DNA from: Sphingobacterium faecium
Lineage (GTDB): Bacteria; Bacteroidota; Bacteroidia; Sphingobacteriales; Sphingobacteriaceae
DNA: 64,000 bases
Assembly: GCF_003054045.1 (NCBI RefSeq)
Contig: NZ_QBKH01000001.1
Span: 982,726-1,046,725, forward strand
Direction: 5' to 3'
In this document: positions 52,879-63,095 of the stretch, piece after piece
Numbering within the stretch: position 1 is the first letter of the stretch
How the letters are laid out: each line of letters opens with the position of its first letter
Notes under the pieces: generated by a model
Databases searched by the model: none
The model's input: the letters and a program-made list of their open reading frames with translations, nothing else
What the model was told of the DNA's origin: nothing
Program-made: the position numbers and the translations under genes

Positions 52879-55386
52879 ATGGGTATTCCATCAGCATTAA
52901 AATTAAAAAAGGTAAATGTTTTTTCAACAAACGCTTTTCGTTTTTTTAGAAAAATCGGCTTGAGAAAAAGGTTTGATTATCAATCCTTTTTACTTACGTT
53001 ATTATTGCTTATTGCAATTCCTAAAGTTGGTATATCGCAATCAAGCAATATGTACCTGCATACTGATCGAGACTATTATTTTCCAGGCGATACAGTGTGG
53101 TTTAAAGGTTATTTTTTGAGCGAAGGACTATTTGCTAACAATCTTCATAATATGTATATGAAGTTAATCGACACACAAGGAAAGGAATTGTTACAAGCAG
53201 TTGCATTTATCAATAATGGAGTTACAGCAAGCCATTTCCGAATTCCTTCTAACTATGCGGCAACCGAGATTTATATCAATGCCAATACGATCTTAGATTC
53301 ATGTGCAGATAGCAAACCCTATTTTAAGCGACTGCATATATTACAGATCGCTAAAGCAGAGGGAGGAATGGAGCCTCAAGGAAAACCAATATTGAATCAG
53401 GGATACCTGTTGAATATCATTCCTGAAGGAGGAGTATTGTTGAGTGGAGTGGAAAATAAAATCATCCTTCAAGTTTTAGATGGTGACGGATACCCTGGTA
53501 AGGCTGACGGAAAATTAGTGGATGAAAGAGGTAAAGTGTTGGAACAATTTCAGACCGATTCTGTTGGATTGGCTGCTGTTCAGTTAACAGCAGAGGCTGA
53601 CCGTGATTACACTATAGAATGGACAGCAACTGATGGTAATAAGCAAAAAAACATATTGCCTAAGGCGGTATTTGCGAGTAAAATTAACTTGGTGGATCAG
53701 GATTCAATCGTTCTCGTGCAGTTGCAAACAACTAAAGAATCTGAAAATGTGTTTGTCAGTGTTGGTATAGGAAAGCGTAAATTATTCGATAAGGAGTTGA
53801 CTTTAAAGAGTGGAAAAAAGATTAATATTCCCCTACAAAAAAGAGATATTGAAATGGGTATCCTACAAGCATCGCTATTCGATACCCAGCAAAAGGTTTT
53901 ATCAAGACGCAGCATGTTGCTCGAACAGGAAAGAGTTTTTTTAACACCTCAAGTTACTTTTATGGGGGAATTCAGAGATAAATCTGAAGGAAAGATTAAT
54001 GTTCAACTTCCCGATGGTGAGGAAATTGCAAAGCTGTCTGTATCTGTTACAGATATTGCAATTCCAGTTGACACTACTCAAAGTATATTAACGGATCTCT
54101 ATTTTCAACCATTAAGCCAGGACGAACTCCGTAATCCCCAAACTTATTGGGAAGGCGCAAAACAAAAAGATTTATTTATTCAGGCTCACAAATGGAATTA
54201 TACTTATTGTCCTACTGCTGATTCCATGATTATAGATCCTATCTTGACCATCAAGGGGCAAATTAATTTAGAAAAGAAATCGTTCACTAAGTTTTATGAA
54301 GAATATCAGAATGAAATAAAGAAGGGTAAGAAAGGAAATATACCCGCTCGCGGAGCTTCTTTCGGCTACCAGGATGAACGTTCCGATCGCATGCAGTATA
54401 CAGAAGTAATATTTGATAAAAATGGCCAGTTTACGGTGCCCAATTTGATTGTATTCGATTCGCTGGACACCAAATTTGTTCAAGTCTATCGAATCTTGAA
54501 GTTTACCCCATTTAAAGTGAAATATCAGTTTTATGATAAAAAGCAGTTTTTAAAACCGATCTATTATCCACAAAGTTTATTAAGTGAAAGCTCAAAACTA
54601 CTTTCAGGTAATCAAGATGTAGAACGTGATGATTATTTGCGGGATGCCCGCGGTAACCGTATTCTTCAAACAGCGGAAGTGACCAGTACTAGAAAACAGA
54701 GAGAAATAGACCGTTTGCAAAGACGTTTTCAGACTGTAGAGCCACATACTGTACATGAACCCGATGTCATCTTGTTGCCTCTTATGGATAGTGTTGTTAT
54801 CAAACGAAGTCAGTCTCTGCGTGACTATGTAGATCGAAACTTGCAAAATAGTTCTACAATAAAATATCTATTAAATGGTAAGATGGTAATCGATCCTAAA
54901 GCTATGAACAAAACAGTAGCGGAAAATCCGTTGCAAAATGTAGGAGTAGCAAGGGCGGTAGAGGAACAAAAAGGTTCAAATATCTCTTTTTTAGATGAAG
55001 ATGTTTCCAACTATCCTTATTTAAAGTTTTATAAGACCTATAGTTCAGCTGAGTTTACTGGGACAAATGTACTTCTTGTTTTTGAATATTCTCCTGCTGA
55101 AGTCGATCGAGATATCGGTAAAGCAGAGTATTACGAAAAAATTATGGGTTATATGCCTATAACAGAATTTAGCAATAAAGTTTACACTACGGCAAAGGAA
55201 CGTTTAAGTTCTAATTCAGATAATCGAGTCACTTTATATTGGGATCCATATTTTGACTTTGAAGAGGGAACAAAAAACAAAGCATTCACTTTTTACAACA
55301 ACAGCAAAAATAAAGGAGTTTACGTAACTGTTGAGGGACTAACTTCCTCAGGTAAGGTGATATATTACCGCAAGGCATATAAATGA
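52879..55386 (+). CDS. MG2-like exported protein with TonB-plug-like C-terminus
   Basis: An 835-residue protein with a long basic N-terminus, then a signal helix (FLLTLLLLIAIPKVGISQ). The first domain, MYLHTDRDYYFPGDTVWFKGYFL, is the macroglobulin MG2-type opening common in large Bacteroidota envelope proteins. Ig-like domains follow (GYLLNIIPEGGVLLSGVENKI). The C-terminal ~220 residues contain a plug-like unit (SLRDYVDRN..., IKYLLNGKMV) and a final LVFEYSPAEV. Probably envelope-anchored; substrate and partners are unknown. No operon partner is seen; a fragment of unknown origin follows. Confidence 0.75.
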   Translation: MGIPSALKLKKVNVFSTNAFRFFRKIGLRKRFDYQSFLLTLLLLIAIPKVGISQSSNMYLHTDRDYYFPGDTVWFKGYFLSEGLFANNLHNMYMKLIDTQGKELLQAVAFINNGVTASHFRIPSNYAATEIYINANTILDSCADSKPYFKRLHILQIAKAEGGMEPQGKPILNQGYLLNIIPEGGVLLSGVENKIILQVLDGDGYPGKADGKLVDERGKVLEQFQTDSVGLAAVQLTAEADRDYTIEWTATDGNKQKNILPKAVFASKINLVDQDSIVLVQLQTTKESENVFVSVGIGKRKLFDKELTLKSGKKINIPLQKRDIEMGILQASLFDTQQKVLSRRSMLLEQERVFLTPQVTFMGEFRDKSEGKINVQLPDGEEIAKLSVSVTDIAIPVDTTQSILTDLYFQPLSQDELRNPQTYWEGAKQKDLFIQAHKWNYTYCPTADSMIIDPILTIKGQINLEKKSFTKFYEEYQNEIKKGKKGNIPARGASFGYQDERSDRMQYTEVIFDKNGQFTVPNLIVFDSLDTKFVQVYRILKFTPFKVKYQFYDKKQFLKPIYYPQSLLSESSKLLSGNQDVERDDYLRDARGNRILQTAEVTSTRKQREIDRLQRRFQTVEPHTVHEPDVILLPLMDSVVIKRSQSLRDYVDRNLQNSSTIKYLLNGKMVIDPKAMNKTVAENPLQNVGVARAVEEQKGSNISFLDEDVSNYPYLKFYKTYSSAEFTGTNVLLVFEYSPAEVDRDIGKAEYYEKIMGYMPITEFSNKVYTTAKERLSSNSDNRVTLYWDPYFDFEEGTKNKAFTFYNNSKNKGVYVTVEGLTSSGKVIYYRKAYK

Positions 55387-55401
55387 TTAGATTTTTATTA
55401 A

Positions 55402-55539
55402 GTAGGTTTTGATACTGCTTCTTTATATGCGGGTAAATTTGATGATTTTGTGATCTTAGTGCAAGATCCATTTTCTGTAACCGATCCGTATAAGAAATTA
55501 CGGAATATACCGGTCCTCGAAACCTGGGGCGGTGGGTGA
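55402..55539 (+). pseudogene. C-terminal gene fragment
   Basis: An open stretch between stops reads VGFDTASLYAGKFDDFVILVQ and DPFSVTDPYKKLRNIPVLETW, ending GGG and stop, with no start codon. It looks like the tail of a lost gene, followed by a terminator at 55598-55634. The parent family is not recognised. Confidence 0.4.
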
Positions 55540-55597
55540 ATTGTACATCAAAACCTGAATCAGAGGCAAACGTAAAAACACATTAATTGATTTCCAT

Positions 55598-55634
55598 AAG
55601 ATCGTTCCTCTATAGCGAGGTGCGATCTTTTTCC
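55598..55634 (+). terminator. Intrinsic terminator
   Basis: AAGATCG (55598-55604) with CGATCTT (55623-55629) and inner CCTC/GAGG, followed by TTTTT. It probably served the lost gene whose tail is at 55402. Confidence 0.75.
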
Positions 55635-55766
55635 TTGTCATACGACGCTTAAATAAAACGCGCTTTCAATATCATAGCGTTCGTATATAAGTAGTTGACA
55701 GGTCTTAAATTTAAGCTGTAATTACGGAGTGATTTATCTTTACATTAGTGATTACCCATTTTTTTG

Positions 55767-56300
55767 CTATTTCTTTAGAAATAACAGTCCCCATTTTCCG
55801 ATATACATTCTTTTTTCAAATGTTTGACCGATTTGATATGGTTGTTGAACCTGCAGTTTAATTATTCTTTCAAACTGATTGTCTTTAATTTCAATATAAT
55901 GTTTATTATTCCTGCTACCTAACGAATAGTCGATAATCTTTCCACTTATATCTATGCTCTTACTGCCCTCAAAATAAGCGTTGCTAAGAATTATAAAGGA
56001 AACAACTGTGCCACTAAAAATAAATGTCATACCTAGTGTCATAAAAAATATTCTAAAAATTGACCTTAAGGTTGTCATTATTTGTGTTGTATAATTTTTG
56101 GTTTCGTGCTGCTTCATAAATTTCAAATAAATGAAGGAACAACTAGGGATCATCACGATTAATATCGGTAATACAAAAAAATTAACGGTCCATTTTATGG
56201 CAAGAGAAAACTCAGTAAATTCTAATAAGAAAGTGGGGAGTATCATAATCAATACAGAAAGTCCAATGACCAGGTAGAAAAATATTTTAAATTGTCGCAT
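55767..56300 (-). CDS. Membrane protein of unknown function
   Basis: A 177-residue protein with three hydrophobic helices at about 5-25, 38-60 and 87-108, then a soluble beta-rich tail (IDISGKIIDYSLGSRNNKHYIEIKD). No named family. It is followed on the minus strand by nothing; the alpha/beta hydrolase gene lies 93 bases upstream in the same direction. Confidence 0.65.
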   Translation of the reverse strand: MRQFKIFFYLVIGLSVLIMILPTFLLEFTEFSLAIKWTVNFFVLPILIVMIPSCSFIYLKFMKQHETKNYTTQIMTTLRSIFRIFFMTLGMTFIFSGTVVSFIILSNAYFEGSKSIDISGKIIDYSLGSRNNKHYIEIKDNQFERIIKLQVQQPYQIGQTFEKRMYIGKWGLLFLKK

Positions 56301-56393
56301 ATTTATGGCTATAGTCTGCCTAATAATAGGTTGTTATTGTGCTGGTTTTAAAATTTGTATTAATTAAGAGTATCGGACTATAATTCCATTAAA

Positions 56394-57038
56394 TTATAAT
56401 ACTTTTCTAAGCAACAACTCAATTTCTTGAGCATGAGTTATGGTCATAAAATGACCTGCATTTTCAATCACATAAGTTGGTTTAATGTTACGAATGGGGA
56501 TGATACGATCTTGGTTACCATGAATATGGATAACAGAGGAAGAGACCACGTTATTTTTCCAGTTTAAGATTTGATTGATCGCCCATTTTAAAAATTTGAC
56601 ATCAGTTTCCTGCAATATCTGTTTGAGCATCAGTTTATCTTCTTTTGAGCTGATCCCAAAGAAATAATCGACCAACCTATTGTGCTGCTTTAGAAAAGTA
56701 TTCGGTAGAATATAATTGAGCTTTAGAGCACCTATTATTTTGTAAAGAAAAGGAAGCTCATATTCACCTTTAGCAGAGGCAAGCAGTACAATCTTCTGCA
56801 CCTTAATTATTTTAGCTATTTCCATAGCCATCATTCCTCCAAAAGATAGACCAACTAGTATCGGTTGTTCATCATTGATTTGCAATGATAGTCGTTTAGC
56901 ATATGCTGCCATAGTTTCTTTTTTTAGCGGCGCGATCCAATCGATATGGATTACCTGAAGACCCTCAAAGTTTATTTTTGAAAATACTTTTCGGTCAACA
57001 CCTAAACCACTTAATATATAAATATGACTATTGCTCAT
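56394..57038 (-). CDS. Alpha/beta hydrolase
   Basis: A 214-residue protein. The nucleophile elbow GLSFGGMMAME contains the catalytic Ser. Acid IHGNQDRIIPI (Asp) and histidine ENAGHFMTI complete the triad. It is shorter than most esterases of the fold, with a small helical cap. Cytoplasmic; the substrate (ester, thioester or lactone) cannot be read. It may be transcribed with the membrane protein downstream. Confidence 0.82.
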   Translation of the reverse strand: MSNSHIYILSGLGVDRKVFSKINFEGLQVIHIDWIAPLKKETMAAYAKRLSLQINDEQPILVGLSFGGMMAMEIAKIIKVQKIVLLASAKGEYELPFLYKIIGALKLNYILPNTFLKQHNRLVDYFFGISSKEDKLMLKQILQETDVKFLKWAINQILNWKNNVVSSSVIHIHGNQDRIIPIRNIKPTYVIENAGHFMTITHAQEIELLLRKVL

Positions 57039-57401
57039 TTACCTTTCACGGAATAATATCTGATTCTTTTTTAGTTTTTAGCATTGCTAAAATAAGCAAT
57101 TAGAATTGCTTTTAGTTGAACAATTTCTCCAATTCTAACAAATAGAGTAAATTCCCTTTAATTAATGTGTATTGCGACAATAGTAGAAACTAAATCATTG
57201 TAAATGTTAGCCTATTTGCCATTTGAAAAATAGTTGATCGGGTTTATTAGATAATGTGAATGAAATCTAGAAAATGAGGACATGTCATTGAACGATCTAA
57301 TTGAAGATCAAAAGCTAATATTTTAACTTTTTTTATCATTATGCTATAATTATTAATCTGTATTTTTAGATTATATATTTCTAAAAGACCAATTAATAAA
57401 C
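57039..57401. other. Intergenic, AT-rich, no gene seen
   Basis: Divergent region between the hydrolase and the 91-residue membrane protein. No convincing promoter or repeat. Confidence 0.5.
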
Positions 57402-57677
57402 ATGTATTCCAATAAACTGAAATTATCCTTATCGTTTTTCTGGTTTTTAATCCTTTTTAATCTTTTTGTAACTTTAATACTGACCTTACAAATGGGCGAA
57501 TTAGTGGAGCGATATGGTCCACAAGTCCTCGTATATTTTCTTTGGTTTAAAATTATTGGTAGCGTTTTATCTTTTATCGGAGAATACATTTTTAATTTCA
57601 AATCAAAAGGAGTGTTTTTGAGAAACATCAAACAATTTTCAAAATATAAATGCTACTTATTAATTACAATTCTTTAG
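57402..57677 (+). CDS. Small membrane protein (91 aa)
   Basis: MYSNKLKLSLSFFWFLILFNL and two to three hydrophobic helices; basic C-terminal loop. No known family. Supported by a good ATG, continuous hydrophobic pattern and isolation; it could still be spurious. Confidence 0.45.
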   Translation: MYSNKLKLSLSFFWFLILFNLFVTLILTLQMGELVERYGPQVLVYFLWFKIIGSVLSFIGEYIFNFKSKGVFLRNIKQFSKYKCYLLITIL

Positions 57678-58312
57678 TTTCTAAAAAAGTGTACTAGACT
57701 TAATTTTATGCTTATTATCCAAATTGTTTATTCTCAGTATTTCAATCGCAAGTAGACACTATAAGTTTAGATGGGTTCTTTAAAGTCAAAAGGGCCTAAT
57801 TTTCATTAGACCCATTATCTTGACGTTTTGATGTACAGTAACTTTTTTATGTTTCTTATCGTTTCCTCTTTTTTGTTTCGTCATCCAAAAGTTTTGGGTG
57901 CATTTGGATTTTCTACTGTACTACGTCGATTTATTTTTCTGCTTATTTAAAAGCAGAGCTGCTATAGTTTTCATATAATAAAACAACTGTCCCTTAAAAA
58001 GGTTCATGAAAAAAAATATTTTTACACTTTTTTTATAGGATAATCTAGCTATTTATCATTTTTTTTAAAACATCTAAATCTGCATTATTTGAAGATAATG
58101 GTAGATTTTTTATACGCTAAAATTTATTTAGGACAGTACTAAGTTAAGTTATATGATTTCAAAAAATGGGTATATAGGCTAGCAAATTTAAAATTTTCAA
58201 ATCTTTCTTGATAGGCTGTCTTCTTTGTAAGGGTATGGAGCAAATCAACGGTAATGTTTTACTCTTCTGCCGTAAAGAGCATCTCTATCCGATTTCATGT
58301 AAACGGCATAAA
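57678..58312. other. Intergenic, with hairpin at 57785-57824
   Basis: GTCAA...GGG-C-CTAAT-TTTC-ATTAG-A-CCC...TTGAC forms a long, near-continuous stem that may end convergent transcripts. The rest is AT-rich and shows no credible gene. Confidence 0.55.
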
Positions 58313-60781
58313 TTATATTTTAGATTCTCCTCCAGATTTTTGATCATCATTTTTGATGTTCGAATCATACTTCCCCTGATTGGAATTGTTCTTGCCAAAC
58401 TTCCAGGAGAAATTAATGCCAAATGATCGGAATGGAATTGCAAAATTTCCACGTTGTTCATGGAGATCTGTTTTTGCATAAGAACCTAGATTTTTTACCT
58501 TTTGAAACGGATCGATCATGGTGAACCCCAAAGTACCTTTCTTGTTTAGTATATCTTTCTTTAGGCCGATATTCCACATGTTAAAAGAAGCATATTGCCC
58601 CTGAAATGTGCGCTCCGGCGCATCAAAAAATAAAAAAGACTCGGCTACCAATCCGTTTTTTAGATATGCTGTGGCGCTGATAAAGGTCTTGTAATGGAGG
58701 AAAATCTGATTTGACTGCTGTGTCAAATTACCGTATTGATCATTGGGCCGTATATGATAGGTGTATAGGTCGATATTCCCTCTCAAAGTCCATATTTTAA
58801 ATAAATCTACGGATGCAAAGATATGAGCACCTAAAGATTGCGTTTTACCGATATTGGCAAAAGTCTGTATTACGATCGGTTTGTCTTTGAAAGTTGTATT
58901 TCTGTAAATGGATTCGATGACATTATTGTTTCTGCGGTGATATAAAGAAAGATTCAGCATGCTTTTTTTCATATTAAGATGTGCGCTCAATTCCATATTG
59001 TGCGATAGTTCGGGCACTAATTGTGGGTTTCCCTGTAATTGATTGACAGGATCTGATTCGTTTCGGAAAGGGTTTAGAAAATACAAACTTGGTCGTTGTA
59101 TACGTTGATTGTAAGCGATCTTCAAATTTAACTCTTCGGAGGCTTTGTATGATACGACTGTGCTTGGGAGTATATGGTGCTGCTGATCATGGAGGCCGGT
59201 TTGATGATCGGTCGCTTTAATTATTGATCCTGTATACTCGTATCTAACGCCGGCTTTAAGATCGGTTTTTGTGTTTAGTGGGATCTGTATGGTCGAATAT
59301 AGAGCTCCTACATCTTGCTTATAATTGAAATTGTAAGTGCTGTGGCTGACATGTACATAGGCCTGATCTTGTCCAATGGTATCCACATGAATAATCGAAT
59401 GAATGTTCCTGAAGATGGCTTTTGTACCCAATTCAAAGGTCGCCTTTTTAAAGGGATGTGTGTAATCCAGCTGCATGGTCAGTTCTTTATTCAGGCCTAT
59501 GTTCATTCCTTTTTCATCAGGACGAAAATCGACCTGCTTGTAGGAAGAGTGATAATTTGTGTTGGCGTTAATTTGAGAGAATTGAGCTGAAATGCTTAAT
59601 TCTTGGTTTTTCTTATCAAATTTTCGAATGTAATCGGTACTCCAGTCAAATCCTCCGTATCCAACATGACTGTTATTGGTACTGCTGATCGAATCACTTA
59701 CCTGATATATGGTGTTGAGGAGGTTGTCTGTTTGGATCGTAAGCTGATGTATATTCAAATTGGAAATGATGAGCTTATTGGAATCAAGTTCATAATCTAA
59801 CGATAGGCCTCCTCTTAACCCATGCCTTTTGTTGCGACTTTTGATTTCTTGCTCGAGATCGATTTTATTATTCAGAAGTCTTTGATCAAAACTTATCGAT
59901 GTATTGACGGGCCAGCTCCATGAATTTCCCAAATTTCCATTAATTCCTAATTTGTTCTTTCTGATGCTTATATTTCCATTGAAATTGTTCTGGCGGGTAC
60001 CCAATCCACCTGAGTATGATCCGTGCACACCTTGCGTATTATTCCGTTTGGTATTGATTATAATTATTCCTGAAGCACCCTCGGCGTCAAATTTTGATGA
60101 TGGGCTGGTGATCACTTCTATATTTTTTATCTGATCTGCAGGTATCATTTTTAATATATCTGCTACATTATTATTCATGGTTCCTGAAGGTTTACCGTCA
60201 ATTAATATGCGCACATTTCGATCTCCTTTGAGAGAAACGTTGCCCATTGCATCGACAGATAACAAAGGTACTTTTCGTAATGCATCAGCCGCATTTCCTC
60301 CTGACAGGGTAGGGTCAAGTACGGTATTATAAATAAGCCGATCTGTTTTGATTTGTATGAGCGATGTTTTTCTGTAAATATCGACGTGTTGCAATTGATG
60401 ATAGGCTGCTGACATGCGGATCGTACCCAGATCAATATCACTATTGTTGATCGTGACGGGAAGTGTTGTGCTGCTGTTGTAACCCAATGCGCCCACATTT
60501 ACAAAATAGTTGCCAGGCTGAAGTTGTAAGATTTTAAAATATCCCGCACCATCGCTGACGACTGTTTTGATTAGTTTGTCATCTGAAGTATCCGCATTAT
60601 ACAAGGAGATGTTTGATGCCGGAATCGTTTTTTCTGTTAGAGAGTCCACTACTTTGCCCGAAATGTCATGCCCGCCAAACTGTTTTGCTATTTGTCCAGA
60701 TGAACAGTTAGGCAAGCTTAAAAGTATGAGTAATGCGATGGGCTGGATCATATAAATTACCATTTTTTGTTTCATCATCAA
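58313..60781 (-). CDS. Outer-membrane beta-barrel receptor (OMP_b-brl_3 type, TonB-like)
   Basis: An 822-residue protein with a signal ending near LPNCSSGQ (a Cys that may be a lipid site or chance). CarboxypepD_reg-like (ISGKVVDSLTEKTIPASNI), plug (GGNAADALRKVPLLSVDAMG, VRILIDGKPSGTMNN, IEVITSPSSKFDAEGASGIIIINTK) and a barrel follow, then a hydrophilic Asn/Lys-rich end (NNSNQGKYDSNIKNDDQ). It is divergent from a LytS/LytTR pair, which may regulate it. The ligand is unknown. Confidence 0.87.
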   Translation of the reverse strand: MMMKQKMVIYMIQPIALLILLSLPNCSSGQIAKQFGGHDISGKVVDSLTEKTIPASNISLYNADTSDDKLIKTVVSDGAGYFKILQLQPGNYFVNVGALGYNSSTTLPVTINNSDIDLGTIRMSAAYHQLQHVDIYRKTSLIQIKTDRLIYNTVLDPTLSGGNAADALRKVPLLSVDAMGNVSLKGDRNVRILIDGKPSGTMNNNVADILKMIPADQIKNIEVITSPSSKFDAEGASGIIIINTKRNNTQGVHGSYSGGLGTRQNNFNGNISIRKNKLGINGNLGNSWSWPVNTSISFDQRLLNNKIDLEQEIKSRNKRHGLRGGLSLDYELDSNKLIISNLNIHQLTIQTDNLLNTIYQVSDSISSTNNSHVGYGGFDWSTDYIRKFDKKNQELSISAQFSQINANTNYHSSYKQVDFRPDEKGMNIGLNKELTMQLDYTHPFKKATFELGTKAIFRNIHSIIHVDTIGQDQAYVHVSHSTYNFNYKQDVGALYSTIQIPLNTKTDLKAGVRYEYTGSIIKATDHQTGLHDQQHHILPSTVVSYKASEELNLKIAYNQRIQRPSLYFLNPFRNESDPVNQLQGNPQLVPELSHNMELSAHLNMKKSMLNLSLYHRRNNNVIESIYRNTTFKDKPIVIQTFANIGKTQSLGAHIFASVDLFKIWTLRGNIDLYTYHIRPNDQYGNLTQQSNQIFLHYKTFISATAYLKNGLVAESFLFFDAPERTFQGQYASFNMWNIGLKKDILNKKGTLGFTMIDPFQKVKNLGSYAKTDLHEQRGNFAIPFRSFGINFSWKFGKNNSNQGKYDSNIKNDDQKSGGESKI

Positions 60782-60911
60782 TGTTTGCTCAAATGTTCAA
60801 ACTTTACATGAAACCTTAAATTTTATTACGTGAGCGGGGCAGGAAATGATGTCAAACTGAAATTTACAGATTCACGTAATAATAGCTGCCATTGGTGTAA
60901 AAAATTATAAA

Positions 60912-61950
60912 ATGGCTTTTAAATTTTTAAATTTGGATATGACGAACAGGAGACTTCTAAGCATCGTTTTATTTTTCTGGTTGATTTCATTTTTATACCT
61001 CATAATCGGAGCAGTTTTATTTTCAAGATTATCATTTGAAGGGGTGATACTGATTGCTTTTTCGCAGTTACTTTTGTTGGTGGAGATCGTCGTCTGTCTG
61101 TTCTATATCTTTCCGAAGTTCTGGCGTTTGAACAAAGCTGTACCTTTAACGGCCAGTATTGTATTATTGCTCCTGACGATTGTATTTTTGAGGTATTCTT
61201 TTGAAGAAGTGCTCTTTGTGAAGTATCTCGGATTTAAACTAAATCCTCATCTTGATCCATTTTACTTCCTATATGATAATTTTTATTTTTCATTGCCGGG
61301 AGTTTTTATCGCATTGATTGTGTATCTGGTAGCGAAATCCTTTGAGGTTGGAAAAAAGAACAAAGCGCTTGAGGCAGGGATGGAACAGGCCGAATTGAAT
61401 TTTTTAAAATCACAGCTCAATCCTCATTTTCTATATAATACCTTAAATTATATGTATTCCATAGCATTGCCTTTATCTGAAAATCTGTCAACAGCTATCC
61501 CTAAAGCTATCGGATACGATGCGGTACACGCTTGCGCAGAACAAAAGGGATCTACTTCCTTTAAGTGAAGAAGTTGGATTTATTGAAGATTATATTGCCC
61601 TGCATAGCATGCAGTTTTATCCTCATTTTTACCATACATTTTCAATTGAGGGCGCCATAGACAAGCTCTTATTTCCACCATTGTTACTTGCTCCATTTGT
61701 CGAGAATGCCATTAAGCATGGTATTACACATGTTGAAAAACAACCTGTTAATATTCGTCTAGATGTCACGTCAAAAACACTGGTATTTGAAGTGTCTAAT
61801 TATATCAATGCACAATTTCGGGAAAAGGGTAGTGGTATCGGAATCGCCAATGTTAAACGGAGGCTCGAAATTCTATACCCAGGACAACACAGTTTAAATA
61901 TGGAGAAGAATGACCTGGTTTATCGTATATCTTTAATGGTCAAGTTATGA
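60912..61950 (+). pseudogene. LytS-type histidine kinase with a one-base insertion frameshift
   Basis: The first frame (60912-61568) holds four TM helices (16-40, 46-70, 78-94, 128-142) and the phospho-acceptor motif LKSQLNPHFLYNTLNYMYS (H172), then runs off into IPKAIGYDAVHACAEQ and a stop. The +1 frame continues the family sequence: ILKLSDTMRYTLAQNKRDLLPL, FVENAIKHG (N-box) and GSGIGIANVKRRLE (G-box) to 61950. Removing one C from the CCC at ~61498-61500 restores a single ~345-residue kinase. It could be a real loss, phase variation or a sequencing error. The response regulator overlaps its end. Confidence 0.85.
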
Positions 61951-62672
61951 TAAAGTGTGGGGCGGATCGTGTGATGTACCGGTGCATAGCATTAGATGAT
62001 CAAGCGTATGCGACGGGAATTATCGCTGCATACATCGATAAAACAGCTGACTTAAGTTTAATTAAAGCCACGGATGATGCATTCGATGCTTTAAATTTGA
62101 TCATGAGCGGACAAGTTGATCTTGTTTTTTTAGATATTCAGATGCCGATGATAAACGGTATTCAATTTCTTAAACGCTGCGGAAATAAATGCAGGGTCAT
62201 TTTAACTACTGCTTATCCGGACTATGCACTGCAGGGCTTTGATCTGGATGTGGTCGACTATCTGCTGAAGCCATTTTCCTATGAGCGTTTTCAAAAAGCT
62301 GTTGATAAATTTCGGTTGCTACAAATTGCATCGATGACTTCGCTGGTCGAAAATGAATATTTGTTGCTAAAAGGTGATGCTAAAAACAAGTATTATCAAG
62401 TGAAATTTTCAGACATCATGTATATAAAGGGTTTGAATAATTACATATCCGTCTATACCAAAGATCAGCATATCATTACTTATATGAATCTGAAGGAGAT
62501 CATTAATCTGATTCCTGCTCGTCTTTTCTGTAGGGTGCATCGTTCCTATATTGTATCTTTCAAATACGTCAAATTTATAGACGGCAACTGTTTGTTTATT
62601 GATGAAGAGAAAATCCCGATCAGTGAAAGCTATAAAGCTATTTTTTATACGAGATTGAATGATTTTCGATAA
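61947..62672 (+). CDS. LytTR-family response regulator
   Basis: About 241 residues, with a receiver domain with ALDD (acidic pocket), LVFLDIQMPMING (phospho-Asp63), TTAYPDY and LLKPFSYERF (Lys), and a LytTR DNA-binding domain from ~140 (LLLKGDAKNKYYQVKFSDIMYIKG, LNNYISVYT, FCRVHRSYIVS). Its ATGA overlaps the kinase stop, so the two are coupled. An alternative start MYRCIALDD at 61974 is plausible. Given the broken kinase, phosphorylation may be lost. It may control the divergent outer-membrane receptor. Confidence 0.92.
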   Translation: MIKCGADRVMYRCIALDDQAYATGIIAAYIDKTADLSLIKATDDAFDALNLIMSGQVDLVFLDIQMPMINGIQFLKRCGNKCRVILTTAYPDYALQGFDLDVVDYLLKPFSYERFQKAVDKFRLLQIASMTSLVENEYLLLKGDAKNKYYQVKFSDIMYIKGLNNYISVYTKDQHIITYMNLKEIINLIPARLFCRVHRSYIVSFKYVKFIDGNCLFIDEEKIPISESYKAIFYTRLNDFR

Positions 62673-63095
62673 TTCGCAAATTTCCATTAGTTTCTTTTAT
62701 ATACATCCTTTTCATAAAAAAACATTTGCTTAAAATATCCATTTTAATCGTCTATAATCCACTAAGAAAAGAGTGGATAAATAGGAATAAATATGCCATT
62801 GAAAGAAGTATGAATCTATTTTCTATTAATTAGCACCTGCTTCTTTTAATAAGATGTTGTTTTTATTGAAGTTATATTAATGAAGAGAATAATTTTTATT
62901 AGATACAATTTTCCTATATTTAAGATAATTATAAGCCAATCCTATCAATGATGGATCGTACAGGTGAATTTTATATGGGTATATACCAATGTGTTCCTCA
63001 TGAATTATCAATTTTTGGAGCTTATATATTTTATTACCTATAATCTCTTTTTCGGCTACTATTTCTAGTGATCAAAATAGATAAACAAATTTTTC
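62673..63095. other. Intergenic, AT-rich, no gene seen
   Basis: No frame longer than about 30 codons, no convincing promoter or hairpin. Confidence 0.5.

Noticed and set aside
58208..60755. Plus-strand frames across the outer-membrane receptor gene
   Set aside because: Antisense shadows of the 822-residue receptor, with no start context or homology.
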